A stretch of DNA of 64,000 nt from Hysterangium stoloniferum. Taxonomy: Eukaryota > Basidiomycota > Agaricomycetes > Hysterangiales > Hysterangiaceae. Within the stretch, counting starts at the first letter, position 1; each line of letters begins with the position of its first letter. Shown piece by piece: positions 22,630 to 32,209 of the stretch. The translations under genes and the position numbers were made by a program. The stretch is from contig WHVD01000121.1 in the NCBI GenBank assembly GCA_015178975.1, positions 186,001-250,000 of the forward strand, in the 5' to 3' direction. The notes beneath the pieces were generated by a model. That model was not told where the DNA came from. It ran no database searches and saw only the letters and a program-made list of their open reading frames with translations.

Positions 22630-23454
22630 GTTACAACCAGACAATCCTGCCGGACTCCAGGCACTAACCCGTATGCCCCCACACCCCACATGCACCAAAT
22701 GTCTGTTTATAGGATTTCCCGCCTGGACTCCATATGTTAAGACTTGTTACGTTCGACCTCATTACGACACATATCAGTCACCGGACTTCCCCCAGACTCT
22801 GTCTCTGTCTATGTCCGTCTTTGTCCCACACATCAGTCACCGGACCCCACTCAGCATCCCATCACCGCTCTAACTGAGCCCCATTCCCATTTTAGTCAAA
22901 TGACCTGTCACGATTTAGGACTCCGCTCCCACTCCGTTTCCCGTTATGGGTTATGCTTTGTCACAATTCGGACTCCGTTCCATTCCATCCCATTCCTAAC
23001 ACCAAATTTGGTGTTTACTATTCCTGTTTTATGTTTTGCTGGTTTCATTTCATTATTACTGGATTCGGTATGACATTTACACCACGGTCTATTTAAACTG
23101 GCAGATGTTGTACATACAATCCAGTCAGAAAATTAGCTTAGATTCCCCCCAGTAATCTAATCCATTTTCCCGCTCTAAACCCTTGCTTGATTCACATCAC
23201 TCGCACTAGTCGGAGCCCATGGGCTCCAGTGCATCTATCTCTCTCGACTATCTCGACTCATGACCCACAACCTCTGACCTATGACCTACAACCCACGAAC
23301 CCTGCCTGGACTCCCCAGGATTCCCATCTGCCTGTTTGAAATTGGACAACACGATCTAGTGAGGGCGCAGCCTATAAGCTGAAGCCAAGAGCCAAGTCCT
23401 ACCAGACATCCTGCGGGTTTCTCCGGAGACCTGCCCTGTGTGTGTATCCTAACA
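22630..23454 (+). mobile_element. Solo LTR A2, 825 bp, with perfect target duplication
   Basis: Starts TGTTACAACC, ends GTATCCTAACA. GCAGC is duplicated at 22625-22629 and 23455-23459. It contains TATTTAAA near 23090 and AGTCAGAAAAT shortly downstream, as in the full element at 50699. Confidence 0.96.
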
Positions 23455-24835
23455 GCAGCCGGGCCTGCCAGCTTTCAACAATGGGGATTGGATGCAGGTA
23501 ATCATCAGAATAAATGGAGTCCATATTCTTTTGTTCCCTACTCTTGGAATGAATGTGATATTCCTGAACCAGAGGAGACTGAATATCAGGTATTTTACTA
23601 TCAATTTTAAAATCTGATATAGATTAATACTCATACTTTCATATAGCATGGACCAGAATTTAGTGAAGGCAGTGAACCAGACACTCAAGAATCTCATATT
23701 TTCCCTCTAAATAGACCAAAACCCTGACCAGTTCAGAAGAGCACAGCAGAGGGAATGTGTGAGGAAGCTTTGTTTGAGAAGCAGTCTGAAAGAATATTTA
23801 GAAAACAACCCAGGTTGAATTATAAAGAGACTTAAAGTAATAAAATACTTTAATGTAAATAAACAGAGTTTCTGTATATATAATTTGCATTTTAAGGATA
23901 TATAAAACAATATAGAGCATTTCACACATAGTATTTGACATTTTTTAGAGCCTCTGTCATCCATAAGTAAGGTTGTTATTCAATGTGCCAAAATAGAAAG
24001 GGAATGGTGGTTTTTCTGTAGAGAGAAGTAAGTTTGAATACAATGTGATGTAACACCATATTCAGATTGGATTGCAAATACTATTTCTACATGTATATAT
24101 AGACAGAGGAGTTATTTTAATATGTAAGAGGTTATCCAAATATCAAAACAAGTTTATATACAGTTCTGATTGAGGTCACAATGACAGTTGAATCTGAATC
24201 ATATCACATTCATCACAAATGAATGGATTATTTCCAAGGTTACTAACCCTTCCTTCATGTTGACAACCAATATAGACCAATTATGATATTGATCATAGTG
24301 AATGTGGTCATTGGTAAATCCCTGTCATTGCCATCACCAGTATGTCCACAGTGACATGAGATTGGAAATAGTGGAGTCCATATGCTTTTATTCCATACTC
24401 TTGGAATGAATGTGATATTCCTGGACCAGAAGAGACTGAATATCAGGTATTTTGTTATCAATTTCAAAATCTGATACTCATACTTTCATGTAATGTGGGT
24501 TTAGTGAATGCAATGAACTAGACACTCAAGAATTTCACATTTGCCTCTAAATATATCAAAATTCTGATTAGCTCCAGAAGTACATACAAAGCAGAGTGAA
24601 TGGGTGAGGAAGCTATGTTTCAGGGGCAGCCTAAAAGAATACTCAGAAAATGACCCAGGGTGAATTATGAAAAGACATAGAGGTATGATAGGTCCTGACC
24701 TAACCCTAACCCTAACCCCTAATAACAAAGTTTTTTGTATATAATATTCACTTTTAAGAGCATATAACACAATATAAAGTGTTTCACTAGTATTTGACAT
24801 TTTTAAGAGCCTCTCCCATCCACAAGTACAGTTGT
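23455..24835 (+). repeat. Repeat family K, two tandem-like copies
   Basis: 23511-23970 and 24365-24830 are homologous with an offset of about 854 bp; a third, partial copy is at 28095-28270. Shared landmarks are CTTGGAATGAATGTGATATTC, GAATATCAGGTATTTT and GAGGAAGCT. Between them is AT-rich spacer. No coding sequence was recognised. Confidence 0.8.
24699..24722. repeat. Interstitial telomere-like tract
   Basis: CCTAACCCTAACCCTAACCC, about three and a half TTAGGG units on the minus strand, lies inside repeat K. The K copy at 28095 has a degenerate tract at the same place (CCCTAGCCCTAACCC, about 28184-28198); the copy at 23511 lacks it. Confidence 0.9.
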
Positions 24836-24846
24836 TTCAGTGTCAC

Positions 24847-24950
24847 AGCAGTTACCTTCATTAGGAAGTGCCATGTCATGGCAGTTGGCCTAATTAGGAA
24901 GGACAACTGCTGCACCCTGCATGGCACTTCCTAATTAGGAAGGTAACTGC
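24847..24950. repeat. Long inverted repeat, 28-31-bp arms
   Basis: The left arm (24847-24874, GCAGTTACCTTC…GTGCCATG) pairs with the right arm (24920-24950) with one small gap. The loop itself contains a related shorter inverted repeat (GGCAGTTGGCC, GGACAACTGC). It could form a cruciform or hairpin RNA. Confidence 0.85.
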
Positions 24951-26347
24951 CACGACATGCAAGTTTTTCATGTAAACCTAGAACCCATGTCATTTTGAAG
25001 TTACATTTTATTATTTGAGAATTAATACCACTCAAGGAAGGGCTAAAATTAAGTATGTGCCAATTAAAGTGGTGTACAAGGTATATTTCACCAGGAAAAT
25101 GTACACCAGATGTAACAATTCTCATGTTTTGATGATATGTATAATGTCAAATATAATTTTATTTTGGTAATTTTCAATATAAAATTGATGAAGTATCTAC
25201 AGATTTTGAAAAAAGAAACATGTCACGGCACTTGCATGGCAGTGCGACACCCTGCATGGCACTTTCCTATAGCCTGAGTGGCTTGGATATTTGACATGAG
25301 TCAAATGAGATCAATGAGTAAAGAGGGAGAGAAAGATTCAATTTAGGTGCATTTATGGTGCCCATAACTATACTGTAATGTATTCAGGGGATTCTCTTAG
25401 ATAGCTCAATATATGCTATAGTGCCACAGAGCTTCAACAATAAAATAAGCAAAGGTCCAGTAATTTAAATACTGATAGATTAATGAGCTGCGCTATGAAG
25501 CTTAAACAACTCAAATCAATGCTTATTTTGATTATTGAAAGGTTCAATAGAACTGTGTATGACTCTTTTAGCAAATAAAAGAACTATTCCTTGAGAATAG
25601 GGGCTGGAAGCTGAATATATGTGCAGTAACTTGGCAGAGACTTGATATAAGAGCTTCGGATTCTTGTATGCTTATTTGTAACTATTAATAGTTATTTAAC
25701 AAGGTGTTAAATAATTTATTAATAGAGAAAATAATATGTATTGGATTATCTGAGTGCTTGTACTTGATTAATTCAATAAACTTAGGGCTGGGCCTTGAGT
25801 AATCTAGTATTGGCAGGGATTTCAGTAAGGATACTTAGATACTTATTAGGTTTATTATCTAATTAATAAGCCTAAAGGGTAGCTGTGAGACTGGGGAACT
25901 TAGATGATTAGCTAAGTCCAAGAGTTGCTGACAAAGATTCAAGATGCTGCAAGTGTAGGTGCTTGCAGTGAGTGTATCAGACTAAGGCTATTATTGTCCT
26001 TAGGATGATGAGGTAAGCTTCTGTGCTGTACTGTAAAATATGTGTGAGATAGATGATTTTATTGGAAACTTGGCCCTCCTTATATACATTTTGATAACTC
26101 AATGATTAGCTAATTATTTAGTTTATGAGGTCACTAGTTAGATCATAATGACCTCATATTCTACTCATTATTTATCCTTTGTTTATCACATGATTCCCCT
26201 CTCTGAGACAAGGGTTCTAAGCTTTGGCTTGAACATGAAGGTTCAAGGCCGTGGTCCCGGGGATGGAAGCAAGCGATGAGTCGGCGGGATCAAATAATGA
26301 CTCGGGTAGTCACATTCGTGACCTGTGTGACATCCCGATACCGGACC
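24951..26347. other. AT-rich repeat sequence, no gene
   Basis: 25263-25375 is a fragment of repeat D (TTGACATGAGTCAAATGAGAT). The rest is AT-rich with GCTTGG and CTTAGAT motifs recurring. No protein or RNA gene is supported. Confidence 0.4.
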
Positions 26348-26562
26348 GTGACTTGTGTGACAGTCACTCGTGTGACTAGTGTTACAGTCACCCGTGACTA
26401 GTGTTACAGTCACCTGTGACTAGTGTTACAGTCACCCGTGACTAGTGTTACAGTCACCCGTGACTAGTGTTACAGTCACCCATGACTAGTGTTACAGTCA
26501 CTCGTGTGACTAGTGTTACAGTCACTCGTGTGACTAGGGTTACAGTCACTCGTGTGACTGTA
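26348..26562. repeat. 22/24-bp tandem array, nine units, each a small inverted repeat
   Basis: The unit is GTGACTAGTGTTACAGTCAC plus CC or TC. Inner units are 22 bp; units near both ends carry an extra GT (24 bp). GTGACT and AGTCAC at the unit ends are complementary, so each unit can fold. The array is locally CpG-containing (CACCCGTGAC). There are no spacers and no cas genes, so it is not a CRISPR. Confidence 0.92.
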
Positions 26563-26844
26563 GTCATGTGACGCCCGAATGCACACATACAAGCAAGTAA
26601 TGTGCCGGACAGTAATAACTAAGGAAATAAAATATAAATAATTAGTTAAAAATTATTATAAATTAATTGAGTAATAATAGCATAATATGAGTCCATATAT
26701 GCTATTATTTATGCGAAGTTAAAAGGAATAAGGCCTATTTTTCACAATAAACATAGTAAAAATACAATAAAAATTCGAGAAAATATTAAATAATTCAAAG
26801 AAAATTAAGAGAACATTATGAGATGATGCTGATACATCACATAT
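26563..26844. other. AT-rich spacer
   Basis: No feature was recognised. Confidence 0.4.
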
Positions 26845-27328
26845 ACTATCTATACATGGGCTGGCCTAGATTGTCTATTAGAAGATTTCACTTAAAGATA
26901 GCTAGGTAAGGGAGAAATGGGTATGTTGATGGGATGCACCTGGCCTTTGGGGAGGCTAAAGATACAGTTCTAAACCTGCTATCTATTTTGCTTCTTGGAA
27001 CCATGAAAATCTCAGTCTCTGAGGGATCCAGCAGTGCCATTTCTTTGTGATTGTACAACTGCTCATTGCAACAAGCATGGCTGGAAGTCTTAGGTGTGTT
27101 TTCATGCAATGATAACCATCTCTCACACTTGAACATCATCCATAGCCCACACAGTCCGTATGGCACCTTTAGGCTTCACATTGCTCCATACAACTGAATC
27201 TCACCCAGCTGTGACCACACCAATGATCTTTCATATCTCATGACAATGGCAGGACTACAACCAGCATCATAGACTCTCTCCCACATGTATCTACAGCCTT
27301 TCCTCACACATCCCACTACCCTGCCACC
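26845..27328 (+). repeat. Dispersed repeat D, copy 2 (continues at 28057-28100)
   Basis: It matches 9915-10426 over about 480 bp. It is interrupted by LTR C and truncated at about 28100, where repeat K copy 3 starts. Confidence 0.85.
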
Positions 27329-28056
27329 TGTTAAGAACTGAAAACTGACTAATGTCGGTAGGCTGAAAGGGACCGATCGGAAGGACTTGGCTTCAGCTTA
27401 TGTGCTGCACCCTCCCAATTATCTGTCAGGTGTCCTTAAATTTCGGACGGGCAAAGACTAGTCCTAACAAATACCTCTTGGCAAAACTACCAATTGGAAA
27501 TGAAGGGTAAGTCAAGTGTTGGGCCAAGGGGTCAGAGACCGAAAGTGGGTGAGCACACATGAAGGCGGATAGTGGAGTACTTAGTATGAGACTTCTAGAG
27601 GTGTAAGAGGGTATTTCTGAGTCAATATACTGATTGCATAGTAACTACAACTACAACTGATTCATATACAAGTATTCAGCATCTAGAAAATACTAACTAG
27701 GAGAAGAGGGAAAATGGTATTGACAAATAAGCTTGACTATGAACGGGAAGGTTATGATTAGTTTGGAGGCTGTGCATTAACCAAGAGTGGGATTACGAGA
27801 AAAGGAAAAAGTCCGAGAGTTCTGAGTATATAGACATGTGTGAAACATAGAGTAGAACAGATCATCATAATAAAAAGGACGTATCAGAGTTTAACCAGAT
27901 AGTATGAGTATATTTTGACGGGGGCGTAAATGGAGTTTGATCACTGCAAAGGCATACGTCAGCATCAGGAAACTGACAGCTTCCCATGTGAGGACTTGAA
28001 TCGTCAATAGGTGGCAATAACCTTGGGGACCATCGGGTTGCGACATGGTTGTAACA
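27329..28056 (-). mobile_element. Solo LTR C, 728 bp
   Basis: Read on the minus strand it starts TGTTACAACCATG and ends AGTTCTTAACA. CCACC is duplicated exactly (27324-27328, 28057-28061). It carries the shared box GTGCAGCACATAAGCTGAAG at 27383-27413 (minus). It sits inside repeat D. Confidence 0.94.
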
Positions 28057-28094
28057 CCACCCTTAAGTCTCAGCATAATGCTACCTGGCTGGCT

Positions 28095-28554
28095 GCTGTA
28101 GGACCCCTGTGAAAGCAGCCTAAAAGAATACTCAGAAAATGACCAAGGCTGAATTATGAAAAGACTGAGAGGTATAGTAAACCCTAGCCCTAACCCCCTA
28201 ATAAAAAGGTTTTCTGTATATACATAATATTGAGCCTCTGTTATTTACAAGTAAAGTTTTTTCAGTGTCACAACAGTTACCTTCCTAATTAGGAAGGTAA
28301 CTGCTGTGACTTACAAGTTTTTGGTGTAAACCTAGAACCCATGTCATTTAGAAGTTACGTTTTGTCATTTTAGACTTTAATAAGTTTATTTGAGAATTAA
28401 TACTACTCAAGGAGGGGGTAAAACTAAGGACATGCCAATTAAAGTGTTGCACAGGGTATATTTCACTAGGAAAATGTACACTAGATGTAACAGTTCTCAT
28501 GTTTGTGCAGCAGCATGACATCCTGTGTGGTACTTTCCTATAGCCCATCTTATA
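28095..28554. repeat. Repeat K copy 3 with palindrome
   Basis: Homologous to 24600-25140, with the telomere-like tract at 28184 and a 44-bp palindrome at 28267-28310. Confidence 0.8.
28267..28310. repeat. 44-bp near-perfect palindrome
   Basis: GTCACAACAGTTACCTTCCT is followed directly by its complement, with one mismatch. The homologous spot at 24847-24950 has the same arm sequence but extended arms and a loop. Confidence 0.95.
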
Positions 28555-28812
28555 TATTATAATTCAAGACCCATATTATGAGGGATTCATGGATAAGTAT
28601 AATCAACTACTTGTAACTATACAGTAGTTGCCTCATTTATATACGTTTTCTCAATTATGTAGGCACAGGGGGAGTTGGGGTGATATGCCCGAGAACAAAG
28701 GGCGGAAGAACCTTTATGTCTCAGGTCATATTGCCCCCTGATCGGGAAAAGCAGAACGGTGTTTTCTTCACCTTCCAACACTCCTCCTCACTGATGCTTT
28801 TCTACCGCTGTC

Positions 28813-28893
28813 TTATTGTAGACCAAGTAGTCTTCGTAGTCCCATGGATTGTGGACCTTCCAGGGCCTTCGTGAATATGTCAGTCATGGATGG
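28813..28893 (-). pseudogene. Copia pol C-terminal tail
   Basis: MTDIFTKALEGPQSMGLRRL followed by LGLQ and a stop matches the conserved end of copia RNase H (A/T-DIFTKAL…LRxLLGL). It lies next to the 3' LTR, as expected. The upstream frame (to 29274) shows no further clear homology. Confidence 0.75.
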
Positions 28894-29203
28894 TGTGCTG
28901 CAGTATATTGAGTGAGATGTGAATGTCGAAGGAAGTCGAGATAATGGAATGGATGATAATAAATTTGGGAAAATTGCCTCCACACTTCGGAAAGTGAGAT
29001 TGTGATACATAGGATCCAATGTGCTGTGGGGGTGGTTGTGATCAGAATTGAAAGTGAATTCGAGTCGTGAATGGTAGCTGGCCATGATCCACTTCGAACT
29101 CTCCAGTCCATTTTTAGTTGTAGGACTTGATACGCCACGAAATAGTCGTGATAATAAAAGTCGAGTTTTCCTTTTTATCTGCTTTGTCGGGTCACGAAAG
29201 GTG

Positions 29204-30970
29204 TAGCAGTCATTGGCCAGACAAGCTTTCTGAGTCGCATAATGTAGGACTAGATTCTCCTTCTCGACTGGCATAGGCTTGTACGAACATCAACGTACTG
29301 TTAGACAATTGTAGAAATAAGTAGCAGTCGTCGGCCAGACAAGCTTGTTGAGTCGCATAATGTAGGACTAGATTCTCCTCCTCGACTGGCATAGGCTTGT
29401 ACGAACATCGATGTACTGTTAAAAGGAAATTGAATGAAATACTGGAGTCGGATTTGCCCTAAGTCGTTGGCCAAAAAAAATGATTGCTAAGTCACATAAG
29501 GGAGGGCTAAATTCTCCTCGACTTGCATAGTCTTGTATAAGGACCAATGATCTGTTGAAAGGTAATCGGATCAAATACTGGGCTAATGAGTGTCCCAGAG
29601 TCGGATTTGCCCAAAAAAAAAATCCGTTGTGCAAGATTGGGAGTTGCCTGCTTTGCCACGGTATATTAATAAGGTCTTATTCCGAAAAGTGGTTGTTCCT
29701 CCCCGATTATGCATGCGCCTGTCAAAAAATAGAAGGATCGAATGTCGAGAAAATGAAATATGAGTTTTATACTCAATAAATTGTGCCATAAATTTTGTCG
29801 CCGAAATGGCCACACAAGGGTGGGTGCGGTGGACTTGGAACAAGGCAGTTCCATAAAAAATTGAGCTATATTGCCGTAAGTTTCGTCACTGGCCAGACAG
29901 AGGTGGTCACAGTCAACTTGGAACAGGCGGTTCCATAAAAATAAGCTATATTGCCGTAAGTTTCGTCACCATCCAGACAGAGGTGGTCACAATTAACTTG
30001 GAACAGGCGGTTCTGAAAGAATTCAAGTTTAAGCTCTATAAATTTTGCCATAAATTTTGTCCCTAAAAGGTAGACTTATAAATGTGCCAATATTTTTGTC
30101 ACCAACAGCAGACATTGGAAAGAGGTGATCTGGAAAAAATGGTGCTGACACAGAATATACGGCGAAATGTTCACTCAGAGGTGATAGTAAGATGACGGTG
30201 CAGAATGCCACAAGAGGTGATAGGATATTTGCACAGAGGTGATAAGTTTGCACAGAGATGATAAGAGATGATGGTGCTAAAAGGGATATAAAAAAACTCG
30301 CTCAAAAGCGATAGTGAGATGGTGGTACCACATGGCACACTAAAAAATTCGCACATAGGCAATAGATGACGGTCCAGATTGGCACATAAAAAAGGTTTCG
30401 CTCAGAGGCGATAATAGGATGGCGGTGTAGAATAGCGCCGAAAACAATTTCGCGCAGAGGTGATAGTGGGATGGTGGTGTAAAGTAGCACCAGAAGGATT
30501 CCTCATGTTAGTGGTGAGGTAAAAATGTCCCCAGAGGCAATAATGAGACGATGTTAATGCATCACAACAGAATTTTGAAATCAATGCCGCCGGAAATTGA
30601 TAGCGGGTGAGATTGCATCGCTGATGGATCTGATTAGACGACAATGCCAATGATGTTGAGCATAGATGCAACAGATGTGGTGGCGATGAGACAATGAAGT
30701 GGGCGGTTATGCGCCGAAGTAAGTCGAAAGAGAAGTTGAACAGGCGACGAGTGTGGTTTGAATAGACAGACACCATTATGCAGCAAGCCTAAACAAAGGA
30801 GGGCCGCTTCCTTCCATGGTACGGTGTTCTCTTATCAACGCTCCTCCTCACCGCTCTCCTTCCTATTGTGCTGTGTCTTAATGCTCCTCCTCACCACTCT
30901 CCTTCCTATTGTGCGGTGTCTTAACTCTCAATGCTCCTCCTCACCGCTCTACTCCTCCTGTTACGTAGTT
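29204..30970. repeat. Four tandem arrays inside the copia element
   Basis: (1) 29204-29590: three units of about 118-136 bp starting GGCCAGACAAGCTT. (2) 29776-30060: three to four units of about 85 bp containing CTATATTGCCGTAAGTTTCG. (3) 30080-30530: degenerate units of about 45-65 bp around CAGAGGTGATAGT. (4) 30837-30960: two to three units around GCTCCTCCTCACCGCTCTCC. Array 4 resembles the bases directly following the 3' LTR (CTCCTCCTCACTG at 28781). Confidence 0.88.
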
Positions 30971-31255
30971 CCCTGCCGGAGACATAGAATGGCGACGAGT
31001 GACGTTATTTGAGTTGTCGATTGTAGAACGGTTGTAAAGTTTTGTGGATGAAATAGAATTATGGTAGATGTGATAAATGGATTTTCAAATGGTTATTGTT
31101 GGGATTAGTCCTGAATAATAAGCCCTAAAGGGAATGTGGGCCAAAGAGCATTTCGAAGATGAATATGCAACCTGTGCAGAAAGTGGAAGGTGGGTCTTGA
31201 GACTCAAAAAGACAATTGGACAGTGTTTCGTCACTTGGTTATACGGCGTGAGCCG

Positions 31256-31267
31256 GGGCCCATAACC
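31256..31267 (-). promoter_or_regulatory. Primer-binding site for the initiator tRNA-Met half molecule
   Basis: Immediately after the copia 5' LTR (minus strand) stands GGTTATGGGCCC, the exact complement of GGGCCCATAACC, the anticodon stem-loop of eukaryotic initiator tRNA-Met. Drosophila copia is known to prime from an internally cleaved initiator tRNA-Met. Confidence 0.8.
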
Positions 31268-31493
31268 TATTATAATTCAAGACCCATATTATGAGGGATT
31301 CATGGATAAGTATAATCAACTACTTGTAACTATACAGTAGTTGCCTCATTTATATATGTTTTCTCAATTATGTAGGCACAGGGGGAGTTGGGGTGATATG
31401 CCCGAGAACAAAGGGTGGAAGAACCTTTATGTCTCAGGTCATATTGCCCCCTGATCGGGAAAAGCAGAACGGTGTTTTCTTCACCTTCCAACA

Positions 31494-31628
31494 TTATATA
31501 CATGGGGATGATATGGGATATATATGGGGGATGTAGTTGATATATAGCTGATCTCTTAACACGTCTGTATTCCTTTCCTCTGGTCCACTAATTCAGCACT
31601 GACTTTGATGGTTTCTCCAGGCTATCAC
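31494..31628 (+). repeat. Fragment of the DUF2235 upstream region
   Basis: About 31550-31628 (CTCTTAACACGTCTGTAT … GATGGTTTCTCCAGGCTAT) matches the sequence upstream of both DUF2235 copies. It stops abruptly at the junction with the 0.5-kb inverted duplication. Confidence 0.75.
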
Positions 31629-32122
31629 CTGGCAGACACTATCCACCATCCATTCTATGCCATCTAGATGCTGTGTACCCAAGTCAATTACAAAGTTAAG
31701 GACCTACTGTCCTTAACTACCTAGATTATATACATGGTTGTGCATCTAGCTAAGACCTAAAACAGTACTAGGTGTCATGCACAGACCAATCATCAATCTG
31801 TGCACAGACCTTGTAATCTAATATCTAAACACTAGTAAAAATATTCATTTATAGCACTATAACCCAAACCTTGGCAAGTCAGATAGGACAACAAATATAG
31901 ATTTATCTGTCTAGGGTTGGCATTAAGACATGCCCTGACACCCTGACCCTTTGACAGCAACAATATAAAAATATGTAATGCCATTCACATTATAAGCAAT
32001 GAGACCACCAAGTATGGTCGGCAATCCAGAATATACTCATCACATATGCATATCACCCTGTGACAAAGGACACAACTATGAAGCTGGCTCTTCATCACAT
32101 CATGTTCAGCCCAAGATATAAA
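31629..32122 (-). repeat. Right arm of the 0.5-kb inverted duplication
   Basis: Reverse complement of 11393-11888, nearly identical. See that entry. Confidence 0.92.
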
Positions 32123-32209
32123 TAGCCTCTAGTTTTGGTGGCAATTCAGCAAGCAATTTAAGTGCCTGTTAATAGTTATTGCAGATAAATTTGCCTTTTA
32201 ATAAAAGAT

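Larger units (their letters stand above)
28555..31493 (-). mobile_element. Complete but gutted copia-type LTR element, 2.94 kb
   Basis: Two 226-bp LTRs (28555-28780 and 31268-31493) are almost identical. The whole is flanked by TTATA on both sides (28550-28554, 31494-31498). Read on the minus strand the LTR starts TGTTGGAAGGTG and ends GAATTATAATA. Next to the 5' LTR lies a primer site for initiator tRNA-Met. Only the last 25-30 codons of pol are recognisable, at 28813-28893. The rest of the 2.5-kb interior is made of tandem arrays. Movement would require proteins in trans. Confidence 0.92.

Noticed and set aside
24699-24722. Chromosome end or telomere fusion
   Set aside because: Only about 3.5 units, same place in another repeat copy, with repeats continuing on both sides.
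26348-26562. Looks at first like a CRISPR array
   Set aside because: Units abut with no unique spacers, there are no cas genes, and the DNA is eukaryotic.
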